Notes: generated by a model from the sequence alone, not told the origin. A stretch of DNA of 64,000 nt from Roridomyces roridus (GCA_029378245.1 JARKIF010000009.1:2377335-2441334), one strand, 5' to 3'. Positions 28,815-39,808 are shown, counted from the first letter of the stretch. Numbers and translations are program-made.

Positions 28815-29736
28815 ATGTCCAACTACGACCAGCTGCACAGACAATGCAGGACTCTGGAAAACCTGTTCGACACCAAGCTCACGTCGTACTCACAACTCGT
28901 TTCGACCATATCCCAACACATTAACGACGTCGAGGCGTCCGGGTCAAGTGCACGGTGGAGGGACCTCGAGCTCGAGTTGGACGACCTGCTTGAAAAGGCA
29001 CATAATCATGGCTCTATTTCCATGGGGCGGAAGCTAATTGGCCGTTCTAGCTGGAAGAAACCAACGAACAGCTGTCTGCCCTGGCTAATGAGCCCGACAC
29101 GCTTTCGCAGTCCATGTTACGAGCCATACAACGACATGGCGAGCTTTTCCAGGACAATGCACGGGAATTGAAACGGACAAAGGTGCTTTAGGGTGCTCTG
29201 TGCATAGGAGAGTCGTGAACAACTTAACAGGCCAGCGTCAAGAACGCCTTGGACCATGCCAACTTGCTGAACGGCGTACGGAATGATATCGAGTGCGTTC
29301 ATACGAGTCTGTCTTGTGTGCTTGCACTGAGGTCCTGACAGTGCATACAAATCCTCGGCCGCGGATTCTTTACTCGCTGAGCGCGGTAGGATCGACAGTT
29401 CGCACCGGATGACAGATGAAATTCTCGAGTATGGCGGTCTTCTCTGCAAGGGTGTACAACACTAATCACATTCTGCAGACAAGCGTACGAGACTCGGGCA
29501 GACTTTGGACGCCAGCGAACTGCGTTGGCTGGGATAAATAACCGAATGAAGAGCGTGATTGGTGGGTCTCTCTGCCCTGCCCCGTTCTATCTGCATTCTA
29601 ATTGCATGCAGACACAATGCCTGGTATCAACAACCTCATTGGTATGATTAAATCTCGAAGGCGAAGAGACACTATCATCGTGGGCGTGGTAATTGGAGTT
29701 TGTATGATTATACTCATTTCCTACATGTGGGGATAA
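28815..29736 (+). CDS. GOS1: Golgi SNARE Gos1/GOSR1
   Basis: The start MSNYDQLHRQCRTLENLFDTKLTSY and the spliced middle (LEETNEQLSALANEPD, SMLRAIQRHGELFQD) match Gos1/GOS28. The C-terminal SNARE helix (TSLAGINNRMKSVIDTMPGI) is followed by NNLIGMIKSRRRRDT and a tail anchor (IIVGVVIGVCMIILISYMWG). It acts as a Qb-SNARE in ER-Golgi and intra-Golgi fusion. To keep the frame, the intron at 28998-29050 must start with GC (AAG|GCACAT), a weak GC-AG donor. The stop lies 2 bp from the stop of the convergent TatD gene. Confidence 0.9.
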
Positions 29737-29738
29737 TA

Positions 29739-31055
29739 TTACTTTCCATGCTTGAAAAGATTCCAATTGGCCTCTAATCGACGGACGGCGCCCCAATCGG
29801 CTTCGGGAGGTGCCTCTTCCGACCATTCCTCCTCGATTGTCCATCCTTGTAATATTGAGTGGTACTTTGACAAAAGCAAGTTGGCGTACCCTTGACGCTA
29901 GCCACGAGATTCAGAATTTCCACACATTGTTCGGTGCACAGGGCGATATCGTAGTAATCCGACTCGATGAGCAGACGATTTGGCGCTACTGCAGCTATCA
30001 GTGCACGGAGGTTATTGGAGCGCCCATTAATCGTTGTCGACAATGAGATAAAAACGTTTGAATGTCGTTTCTGTAGAATTGCCCAGACTTGAGGGTTCAA
30101 GGAACAGCTGTGGACATCAACCCTATTGCGCAGCATCAGAACAAGTGGAGAGATAGCGCTTCAAGTTGACCGTATGTCTTGAAATTTCTCGCCGTGTTTG
30201 AGCTGCATCCGGGCCAGTAAATCCACAGTTACTTGGGGGCACTTGACACTGTGGAGACTGATGTTGCGGCCCAGCTCGACGGCGAGGTCGATTTGAGCCT
30301 CGAGGATTTCAAGCTGGTCTGCCGGCGAGCCGTCAGGCAGGGCTCAAAGAGCAAGGAATAGACGCAAACGGTCAAGGGGTATGGTGAACGGGGAAAGTTT
30401 CGGAGGCCATTCAGTATGATCGAATGCCACTCGCACTGGCTTGTCCAGACCGACTTCTCCGAGCATAGCGGTGGGGAACTCGCCAAGATTGTGTCGCACG
30501 TCGGATAGGACTTGAGCAAGTGTGATGGGCTCCGGAAGGCGAGGAAGAAGTTCCTCAAAAGCACTAGCAGTCTCTGCCGACGGTTCTATGCCGCGCCCAA
30601 TTAGAAGATCCCTGTAGTGTTCGTCTTTGGAAGGAGCGGCAGTGAGAGATATCCGGTGGGTGAACCTAGACATAGGATGAAGAGCGAATTCATCGAACGG
30701 GGTAGAGGACTACCATGGATGGTATCCGAAGCAAGGAACGATTTTAGTCGGATAGCGCAGAGCCAAGTCGCGGACCAAGCTGTCAGTCGGCGGTCTTTTG
30801 AGAACGCGTGCAGAATCGCGATCAGTACGGGCACCTTTGGTCGTTTTGGTGGGTGCTCATCGCGCAGACGGTAATGTCAAGTTGCTCCATGGACTCGGCA
30901 GAGAAGGGAGTTTCAGTCGGGTGACAGTGCGCATCTGTGAGATGGCGTAAAACAATTGCAGGTGGTCGAGTCGCCGCATCTGTGAGACGGGGCAAAACAC
31001 TTGCAGGTGTCGCCGCGCTGGCCATGACAGATTGGAGGGTTGAAACGAGGTGCAA
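29739..31055 (-). CDS. TatD-family metal-dependent hydrolase (Scn1-like)
   Basis: The start is at 31055 or, more likely, the next Met at 31025 (MASAATPASVLPRLTD). The H-x-H metal motif is in LTDAHCHPTE. Later motifs are AMLGEVGLDKPVRV, LEAQIDLAVELGRN, HSVKCPQ and NRLLIESDYYDI, as in TatD/Scn1 proteins of the amidohydrolase fold. Exons are joined through introns of about 49 nt; the last exon ends EANWNLFKHGK. Members are nucleases or uncharacterised hydrolases; S. pombe Scn1 was found as a Cut9-interacting protein. The N-terminal coding region holds an imperfect tandem duplication just before the H-x-H motif. Confidence 0.82.
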
Positions 31056-31086
31056 AGATGAGTGTTAGAGTCAAGTTTGAGTCAAG

Positions 31087-32842
31087 TTGACTTTGTTTAT
31101 GCTCTCTCTCTTGCGCACAATGACCATCGACGCGTCTCCTCCGATTCTGACTGGCTTGGTGGCCCCTCTCGACAAGACTCTTTTCCGAAAATCTATTCCT
31201 CTGCTGGCCGCCCGTTTTCCCGTAACGAAAATAGGCTCGCTTCGGAAAACCGACCCAATACGACGGTATTCACAACTCCATGCTGCTTAAGAGTCATCCG
31301 CAGCTGATGCGGGTGTAGATCTCTCATTGACCTGCCAAGGCTTCGGTCTATCGTACCTGATCCCTCCGACCCGTCGGGAGACAAGTTGGTTCTTCTAAAA
31401 GTATCCACTGAAGGTATGAATGAATGCGAAACCGTTGTCAGTCTATGTGATATCACAAGGCAGAGGACCTACCTCCGCAGGCGCTGGAGTTTCTGAGAAA
31501 TGAATCGAATGGACTCGTCCCATATACCCTTGAACTGGATTATGATTACTGGGGTGCAGGTACAGACATGATTTTTTTTTCGATCTATCTTCTCAGCGAC
31601 GGCAGATGAGATGATACAGGCCATTCTCCCAGAATCTCTGCGGGAACGCTCACCTGCTGGCTTCGCGATGACCGGCCACATCGGTGAGCAGCCCTGATGT
31701 ACGTTGCTCAGACCAGCTCAAATCGCCGTAGCACACATCAATCTCAAGGAGGAGTATCTGCCGTACAAGTATCTGATTGGGCAGATTATTCTGGACGTGG
31801 GTTTTTGTTTTCACTCAACGACTCTGTGCTTATGAAATCAGAAAAACCTCCAAGTCAAGACTGTGGTGAATAAACTCGATAGCATTGATACCCAGTTCCG
31901 TTTCTTCAAAATGGAATTATTGGCCGGCGAACCGAATTATATAGTCCAACATGTGCGTCTCGACATACTGCGTCTTTTCCAACTGACAATCCGGCAGCAC
32001 GAAGCAGATTGCACCTTCACTTTCGACTTTACTCAAGTGTACTGGAATTCCCGGCTTCACACCGAGCATGAGCGACTGGTGGATTTATTCCAGCCAGAAG
32101 ACGTCGTCGCAGATGTATTCGCGGGTGTAGGTCCGTTTGCCATACCTGCAGCAAGGAAAGGTTGTGCAGTGCTCGCCAATGATCTCAACCCGCAAAGCGC
32201 CAAGTATCTGGCCTATAAATGTGGACAACAATCGTGTCGGTCCCTTGTTTTTTCTATCATCGTCGTCTGACGGCAAGCACAGGTAGGAGATGCCGTCAAG
32301 GTATCGTGCGAGGACGGTCGAACCTTCATTCGAGATGCTGCCGCCCGCCTTATCGCCGATCCTCTTCCTGTCTTCAGCGGGCCCAAGAAAAGCAGAAACC
32401 AAGAGAACCAGGAGCGGCGCAAAGGCACACTTGCACCTCCGCCGGAAATCCCATCACTGCCCCGCAACAAAATATCACATTTCGTCATGAATCTTCCCGA
32501 CTCCGCGATCCAGTTCTTGGACGCTTTCCGCGGTGTGTTCGCTCATTTAGATAAGCAAGAGGTCGAGAAAGTCTACTCGGAAATGCCCATGATCCACTGC
32601 CATTGCTTTACTCGTGAAACTGAGCCAGAACAGGCACGCAAAGACATTCTTGAGGTGACTTGCATCCGATCCACCTGCCAATCCTCTCGTATACTGACCT
32701 AATATGGCAGAGAGTGACGGAAAAAATTGGGCAGCCCCTGGAAGGATACTCGCTCCATCTCGTTCGCTCTGTAGCTCCCAACAAAGACATGTATTGTATC
32801 AGCTTTAGGCTTCCTTCCAGAGTGGCATTCAATGACGAATAA
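31087..32842 (+). CDS. TRM5: tRNA (guanine37-N1)-methyltransferase Trm5
   Basis: The N-terminus gives PLDKTLFRKSIPLLAARFP, then after a 52-nt intron RSLIDLPRLRSIVPDPSD and GDKLVLLKVSTE. Later parts have LELDYDYWGA, GHIAHINLKEEYLPYKYLIG, VYWNSRLHTEHERL, the SAM-binding DVFAGVGPFAIPAARKG, NDLNPQSAKYL and the catalytic-region VMNLPDSAIQFLDAF. This is class-I Trm5, which makes m1G37 and prevents +1 frameshifting. Two in-frame starts exist: Met1 gives a short basic-hydrophobic leader that could be mitochondrial, and Met12 (base 31120) gives a cytosolic/nuclear form. It is divergent from the TatD gene by only 31 bp between first ATGs. Confidence 0.93.
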
Positions 32843-32975
32843 TTTTCTCGTCCGACCCGGAACTATTATTGGTGCGGGGCGGAGTTACCCCGGCGTCTTG
32901 TTCCGAATACCCTTAGAGCAGTCCACCAACTACTAGACTCTTAGAACTCCTCCCGGAGACACCCCTCACTCTACT

Positions 32976-35900
32976 ATGTCCTGGCTCGCCTACTTTTTCC
33001 CCAGCATTCACGCTGACTCGGACCCGAGTTCACTCTCTTCTGCAATAAAAACTGTCCGAGACACTGTCGCAGTCCCCGAGACCGAGTTGAAGCGTTGGAG
33101 GCGTAATTTCGATGCAAACGCCAAGGTTGTCAATGGCGAAAAGTGCGTGGGCTGGCACATTGTCGTCTAGCGATTAAAACGACAATTGGCAGATACCTGG
33201 ATCAGGAGAGTTTCGTCAACGCTATTGCGCCTACCGGCGAAAGAATTGGACGCGCACAATTTGGCATCCTTTTCCGTGTGGCGGACGCATCCCGACGCGG
33301 CTTGGTGTCTTGGGAGGACTTTACAGTTTTCGAGACGGTGCTGAAGCGACCCGATGCAGACTACTGGATGGCCTTCCAGTACTTTGACGTGTATGTCTCC
33401 CTCGTTCAGCCACTACTCGTGTATTCAGACCATTCGCTCCCAGCGACCACTCGGGGTTCATTGATTATAATGAATTCAGGACCGTCTTCAGCGCCAACAT
33501 TGGTCCTGACGCGATACCATTTGATTTTGACTGGTATGTAAACCTCATCTCTTCAGTGCTGTTATCAACATGGTCCCTCCAGTGACTGGGTCAAGTTATA
33601 CTTGGGGAAAAAGAACGGAACCCACGTTCTAGGATGTAAGTCCACCTTGCAAAAACTTACACTCCCATTAATGAACAAAACCTTAGACCACGAGTTTACC
33701 CAACTCATGAAGGGCCTGCAGGGCGAGCGCCTTCGTCAAGCTTTCAAATATCTAGACAAGGATGAGGATGGCTTTATTCTACCGGAACAGTTCAAACAAA
33801 TAATACTGGTGCGTCGCGCGTTTTCCAATGCGCATTTTTGGACCTACGTTCGTTTCCAGGAAATTGCGGGCCACAAGCTTTCGGACGCGGTCATAGATCG
33901 GCTGCCCACTCTCTGCACTCTAAGCCCGGGCCAGCGTATAACGTACTCGGAAGTCATCGCATTCCATAATGTTATAAGAGGTGAGGACGCGACTCTGGCT
34001 CGTTTTGTTTTCTGACATGGTTGAAGAAATGGATATGGTGGAACGGTGAGCCTCTGAATTTCAGAGGTATCATGACACGCTAACGTGACTGTCAGGATAA
34101 TACGGGAAGCAACTGCGAAATCGAAAGACGGACGCATAGACCAGTCGGACTTCCTTGACCACGCTGCGTCGCGGTCACGATATTCCCTCTTCACGCCGAT
34201 GGAGGCTTCTATAATTTTCCACTTTGCTGGCCGCGGAAGCAGTGCTCAACGGCTGGCTCTAATTGATTTCGCCCAATTGCTGGATCCTCGGTGGACGGCT
34301 CCCCGCGACGACTATGACGCCCCACCACCAAAGACGTCTCAATCTTTCCTGAACGGTGTCCCTGCACTCGGCGTATAGCTTCGTTCAAGGCGGTTGGTCG
34401 TTTGTCTCGCATGCACTTGCCTTTTAAACCCGTTCCAGGTATTGCCGGAGGCATTGGTGCCACGATCGTATATCCGATCGATATGGGTTAGTCCTTAGTG
34501 TGTCCTTTCCGTCCAATCTATACTAACCCTTCATGTCTAGTCAAGGTGCGTTGTATCGTGCAGCTCCTATTTCAGTCGTCAAACCGACGAGATTCGTTTC
34601 TATAGACGCGGTACGGGACCTGGAAGTTTTTTCAGGCAAATGCGATGCTCATTTATCGACAGGATGCAGAACCAGAGAAGCACCGTGGTTGGACAGATGC
34701 TGTACAAGAATAGTTTGGATTGCGCCAAGAAAATCCTTCGGAATGAGGGAATTCGAGGCTTTTATCGCGGTCTTGGTCCCCAACTACTCGTGAGTCGAAC
34801 CTGCGATTGTCCCGCGATCCAAATTAAGCCCTTTTTTTTTTTGCAGGGCGTCGTGAGTCGGAGCTGCCATTGTACCGCGGTCAAACTAAGCCCTTTTTTG
34901 TCTGTCTGAAAATTTAGGCTCCTGAAAAAGCCATCAAAATTTCCGTCAACGAGGCCCTGCGCGGACGCGCTACCGACCCAGAGACTGGACGGATCAAATT
35001 GTTCTGGGAACTAGTGGCGGGCGGCACAGCTGGAGGCTGCCAAGTGGTCTGTCACTTCTCGCGCACTGTTTTTGATGCGAATTCAAAACGCCCACTTTAG
35101 ATCTTCACAAACCCGCTGGAAATTGTGTATGGCTGTTCATCTACTCCGACCCGATCACTCATACCCCGGGTGTTTCCACAGGAAAATCCGTTTACAGATT
35201 CAGGGCGAGGCTGCCAAAGCAGAGGGTTTCGCGCCCAAGGGCGCCGTGCACATCATTCGCCAACTAGGCGTGCTGGGATTGTACAAGGGTGCGAGCGCCT
35301 GCCTGCTTCGCGATATCCCATTCTCTGCTATATATTTCCCGACATACGGCCACTTGAAGAGGGATTTGTTCCACGAAGGTTACAATGGCAAGCAACTCTC
35401 GTTCATTGAATTGCTGGCATCAGCGGGCATTGCGTATGTCATCCCTTCCTGATTGACCAGCCCTGATGGTTCTTGGCATGCAGTGGGATGCCTGCGGCCT
35501 ACCTGACAACCCCCGCCGGTGAGAGATCCTTTGTTTTATTTCGGTGTTGGCGGCGTCTAATAGAGCGCAGACGTTGTCAAGACTCGTCTGCAGGTTGAAG
35601 CGCGCAAGGGTCAGACACATTACAAGGGGCTGCAAGATGCCTTTGTCCAAATATGTCGGTACTGCTAGTGTGGTGATCGGCACATCTACTGATATGCACT
35701 GCCAGACCGCGAGGAGGGGTTCGAGCGCTGTTCAAGGGCGGACCTGCGCGTGTTATCCGAAGTAGCCCGCAGTTCGCGTTTACGTTGATGAGCTACGAAA
35801 TGTTCAAGAAAATGGTGAGTGCCGAGAGGCAATTCTGCTTCCCATTCGCTCATTCACCTCACCGCAGATGCCCGTGCGTATGATTGGCTGATCACCCGGA

Positions 35901-36077
35901 ATTTGTTGTGACTGTTTACAGTACCCGTGGGACGCGAAACCACCTCAAGTCGAGACGGCGCTCACGCTCCGCCCCGACGACATGAGCAAGGTCCGCGCTC
36001 GCAACGCCCTCAAGATACTGCTGGATGTGCATGGCGATTTTGGTCGACGGAGCAGTGGGAAGGCAGTGCGCGCTTAA
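32976..36077 (+). CDS. AGC1: Mitochondrial aspartate/glutamate carrier with EF-hands (Agc1/aralar type)
   Basis: The N-terminal half carries EF-hand units ([28 protein letters not shown]) and the C-terminal half three carrier repeats ([37 protein letters not shown]). It exchanges aspartate for glutamate across the inner membrane under Ca2+ control. The gene is extremely fragmented. Conserved residues require exons of 5 nt (34541-34545), 5 nt (34606-34610), 6 nt (34847-34852) and 6 nt (35868-35873). Introns 34790-34846 and 34853-34917 are similar in sequence. Near 34355 one extra base must be skipped to keep [14 protein letters not shown] in frame. The protein ends GKAVRA. Confidence 0.92.
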
Positions 36078-36512
36078 AGGAGGCTGTCAAGTAATCTAGA
36101 TGGGGGTGTTTCAGATCCAATGGCAACAACCAATCCGATTTGACCTTTGCTATTTCGCGGAGATTGCACGTGCCGAGCCCAAGGAACTGGTACGTCTTGT
36201 TGCTGTCTGTTGCAAGTCGCTACGACCGGTGATGATGGGGATGAAGCTGATAAATAGACCCACTCCGTGCCAACACCATCCCTCTTCGTTTCGTTTCTCC
36301 CCGTCTTTCTTTTTCCTTCATTTTTTGTAAGTGAGTACGCACGGCTCCTTTCCATACATATCTAACCCATCCCAGGCGCTTGCCGCCCCCTCCGCTCCCG
36401 CTCTCTGTCGCTAATCACTGCCAGACAGTCCACGCCAGCGTAGACCGCTAATTTCCTTTCGACTTCCTTTCGAAATCCCTATCCAAGCACCCCGCACACC
36501 ACTCTCTTTATA
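36078..36512. promoter_or_regulatory. Promoter region of the secreted wall-protein gene
   Basis: No gene is seen. An AT-rich GATAAATAG stretch near 36248 could act as a TATA-like element and is followed by long CT-rich tracts up to the ATG at 36513, the pattern seen upstream of highly expressed fungal genes. Confidence 0.4.
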
Positions 36513-38098
36513 ATGAAGTCGATCATTTTTGGTCTTTCCTTTGCTGGTGCAGCCGTTGCCCAAATCGCCAATGGTGTCTCGATGGTCGCGGCGTCCCCGG
36601 CCCCGACGCAGGACAACAGTGCTCAGCCCACCCCTGCTCCTGCCACCCCTTCCGGTGGATCGTTCTACGACGTTATGCCGTACAACTCTTACCAGTCTGG
36701 CGGCTACCAGAGCCTGAGCTGCTGGGTACGGGTACTCGAAGCAGTCGGACGGGTCTTGCCAGCCCGAGTCTTGGGTGCGTCGCCTTTTTCGTCTGAAATC
36801 CTGTCGATGTTGAAAGAGATGCAGTACACTCAATCCACTAACTTTGGATGCTACGAGACCATCATCATGTATGTCCTTGTTTGCCGCGTCGCTCGTCGGC
36901 TCATCGCCTCTCCAGCAACAACAGCAATGGCGGCTACAGCAACTACTGCCAGAACAACAACCAGCAGTACACCGTTACGCAGACCATGACGGAGACGATG
37001 ACCCAGACGATGACGGAGACCATGACCGTGCCCACGACGGTCACCATGTTCGAGACGCAGACCCAGACGTCGATTTCTACCGAGACCGACATCGAGACTC
37101 GCACTCAGACCCAAATCTACACGTCTATCGAGGTCAAGCCCACCACCTACACCTACGTCTCGACGGAGGTCATCGACAACACCAAGACGGTTGACCACAC
37201 CTTGACTGCTACCAAGACCCAGACGCAGACCAATATCTACACCAAGACCAACACGGAGACGGACTTCCAGACGCAGACCGTCCAGAACACCGGTCACCGA
37301 CTTCATGACGCGCACCGTCCTGTCCACCGTCATCCAGCCCACCACCTACGTGAAAACCTACGTCCAGACCTCCATCATCGACAACGTGCGTCTTCAAGTC
37401 GAGTCTTTACCGATTGGGAAGCTGATTCTCTCCCTTTAGACCAAGACCATCGAGATGACGCAGACCGCCACCGTTACCGACTCTGTCACCTCGATCGAGA
37501 CCATGACGATGACCGACACCATGACCGACTTCGTCACCATGACCGACACCAAGACTGTCGTTCAGCCCACGACGATCGTCTCGGTCTACGTCTCGACCTA
37601 TGTCAACGACAAGACCGAGACCGTCAAGAGCACCGTCACCGAGACCATGACGTCGGACGTCACCCAGACTCAGATCTCGACGTACCTCCAGACCGCCACG
37701 GTCACCAGCACTGAGGTCCAGCAGGTGCAGGAGACTGGTCTGTCGAACTGCCTGTACAACGTGCGTTCATCCTCTTCTTGATATTCTCGGTGCTGAACTC
37801 CTGGCAGTGCAAGAACCAGTACGGCCTTAGCTCTGGCAACAGCAACATGATGAACACCTACGCGAACAACAACTACGGCACCAGCACCTCGTCGACGGCC
37901 TACGCTCAGGCCACCGACAGCAGCAACTCGAACTACGGCTCCAGCGGCAGCTCGAACTATGGTTCCAGCGGCTCTAGCTCCAACTACGGTTCGAGCGGTT
38001 CGAGCTCCAACTACGGCTCGAGCGGTTCGAGCTCCAACTACGGCTCCAGCGGGTCGAGCTCCAACTACGGTTCCAGTGGCTCCAGCGGCTACAACTAA
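36513..38098 (+). CDS. Secreted Thr/Ser-rich cell-wall or adhesin-like protein
   Basis: It has a signal peptide (MKSIIFGLSFAGAAVAQ), then a Cys-containing segment (CGYGYSKQSDGSCQPESW, FGCYETIIINN), a long Thr-rich array of T-x-T pairs (TVTQTMTETMTQTMTET) and a tail of SSNYGSSG repeats. No GPI or membrane anchor is visible. The design points to a heavily O-glycosylated extracellular protein. As given, the frame breaks twice: one extra base near 36723 (between C and GYGY) and one near 37292 (before VTDFMTRTVL). A 37-nt mini-intron could explain the first, but the second has no splice solution. Codon bias stays strong on both sides, so decay is recent or the breaks are sequence errors. Confidence 0.75.
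37927..38089 (+). repeat. 24-bp minisatellite encoding SSNYGSSG
   Basis: About six to seven in-frame copies of a 24-bp unit encode the octapeptide SSNYGSSG (first copies shorter). Synonymous differences between copies (TCGAGC, TCCAGC) show that the repeat is not brand new. Copy number is expected to vary between strains. Confidence 0.85.
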
Positions 38099-39289
38099 AC
38101 GGTTGTTGTTTTGAAAAATTTGGGTTTTGGTTCACGTTGTCACGAAAGGTTTCTTGCATGTCTCCCATTCACGTTCGCATCGTAGATTATCATTTGGACA
38201 ATTGCCACCACCAAGGACAGACCTGTGACTTCTTTATATATATTTTCTGGTGCTTAATACGTTTTTTCTAAGCGTAGTCTATTTTTCTTTACGCACACCT
38301 TCGCGGGTCGACTTCCGCAAGGTTTTCTCTATCTAGTCAATAGAGGAAGTTGAAAAACGCTATACCCCTCACCGAAGATCGTGTCTGATGCAGGAACGGT
38401 TCCGAATCTTGTCGTTGCGTTGCAACAGTTGAATGAAACTCGGCTGGTTACCGCCAAGAAAGTTTCGGGCTAGTTTTGACAGCGGGCGTCGGGCGCGCAT
38501 AGCAGTTGCACCTGGTCGACTGTCAAGCAATTTTACCTTGAGGTATTTTTGCACAGTACTTAGATCGCCGTCGCTCACACACATCGGACGCGGAGCGGAG
38601 GCGACTACAAAGGACATCTATTTTATTATGATGATCTAACGAGTTCAGACCGCCGTCTGTCTGAGCTCTTGGCCTCGCCGCGCCATCGCACTGGAAGCGT
38701 ATACAAGCGGTACTGCTTCCGGCGAAAACAGGCGAACCTATGTATCCTCCAGGCTCTTTGAACAACCGGACGGACGACCCACATCACGGCGGCAGGGGTG
38801 CCAAGGTTATCGAGCCTGTATCTCACCTGTTGCCGAACGCAGTGTCTTGCCTGTATGCTGGGTTCCGAGCCGACAATCGAATCTCGATGGACAAACATTC
38901 ATCCAATAGCTCTGCTTCGTTCCGCAAAATGCAGTGGTCCGTCGCCTTGTAGAGGTGTACAATCGTTTGAAAAATAGAATTCGTTCGCCGGAATCTTGAC
39001 CAGTTTCGCCCACTTTAATTGCAATGCTTCGACTTTGAACCATATCCACGAAAGATGAACCGAGAACAACAGCCCTGTTTCGCAAAACTCGGTGCTCCGC
39101 GAGTGCTCCGTTCGTCGTAATTCCTGCACGGGAAAATACGATTCGTTCGCCGGATTCTTTGCCGCTTTAGTAGAGCTTCAATTTTGACGAAATAACGGTG
39201 TAAGTAAGTAGAACGGCGCAGAGGGCGTTTGTTTAGGAATGTTGATCCCCTTGCCTTTTTAGGGACCTTACTTCCCACTTGGAACCGTC
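38099..39289. other. Intergenic region with degenerate repeats, no gene seen
   Basis: Nearly 1.2 kb without a supported gene. It holds the 3' region of the wall protein and then sequence with only short, non-conserved frames. Two diverged direct copies share TTCGTTCGCCGG: one at about 38971-39045, the other at about 39131-39187. They may be decayed mobile-element fragments, but no terminal structure is visible. Confidence 0.45.
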
Positions 39290-39808
39290 ATGCCTCTTCG
39301 CATCGCTGAATCGCCTGTGCTGGATCGTGGCACTGATTTCCTTATTTTCTACTCCAGCATCGTTGATGAGAAGATGTGGTGCCCTGTGCGCGGGTCCCAG
39401 TGATCGAGACGCCTGATTGACCTCCTGTGTACACAGGACTGCAGGGCGGTTGATGATGTAGTTCAGCAGACGTTTGCCGCCGCAGACGCCCCAGTCTGCG
39501 GCTATCATCTATGTTGGAGACAAGCCTCAGTAGGAACAAGGTCTCTTTGTTGAAAGCATGCTCATTTCAATTACTATCCAGATGGAAGGCTATGGATAAC
39601 GTATTCCGCGGAGAGCCCTTTAAGATTACCGCCATTCCAACAATAGTCAAGTTCAAAGAGGCAAGGCTCACTTTGGCAAATCATTCAACTTATAAACGTT
39701 TTTGACCTCCAGTCGGTGGAGGTGGACCGTTTAGACTGTGAGGATCCCCAGGAAATCAATTCCAAGCTTCCTACTTTTGCCATCGTGGACTCGAAAACCA
39801 ATGTATGA
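39290..39808 (+). CDS. TXNDC17-like thioredoxin-domain protein
   Basis: Four exons: 39290-39385, 39437-39529, 39582-39660 and 39713-39808. The first intron splits the active site and joining gives MWCPDCRAVDDVV, the WCPDC motif of TXNDC17/TRP14-type proteins. Then come SAAIIYVGDKPQWKAMDNVF and FKITAIPTIVKF, with the conserved cis-Pro. Introns have 51-52 nt and the last is GC-AG (GCAAGG). Exon 2 has one base too many near 39494 (before SAAIIYVG). The family are cytosolic disulfide reductases. The exons are too short to stand out individually, so the gene is easily missed. Confidence 0.68.

Noticed and set aside
36721..36765. 37-nt intron (GTACGG...GCCAG) in the wall-protein gene
   Set aside because: It restores the frame but is much shorter than the neighbours' introns and removes a Cys-containing segment that looks coding; a single extra base fits better, though not proven.
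36848..37714. 288-residue His/Arg/Asp-rich open frame
   Set aside because: Frame shadow of the Thr-rich repeat protein; the low complexity follows from the ACC/GAC/ACG repeats of the real frame.
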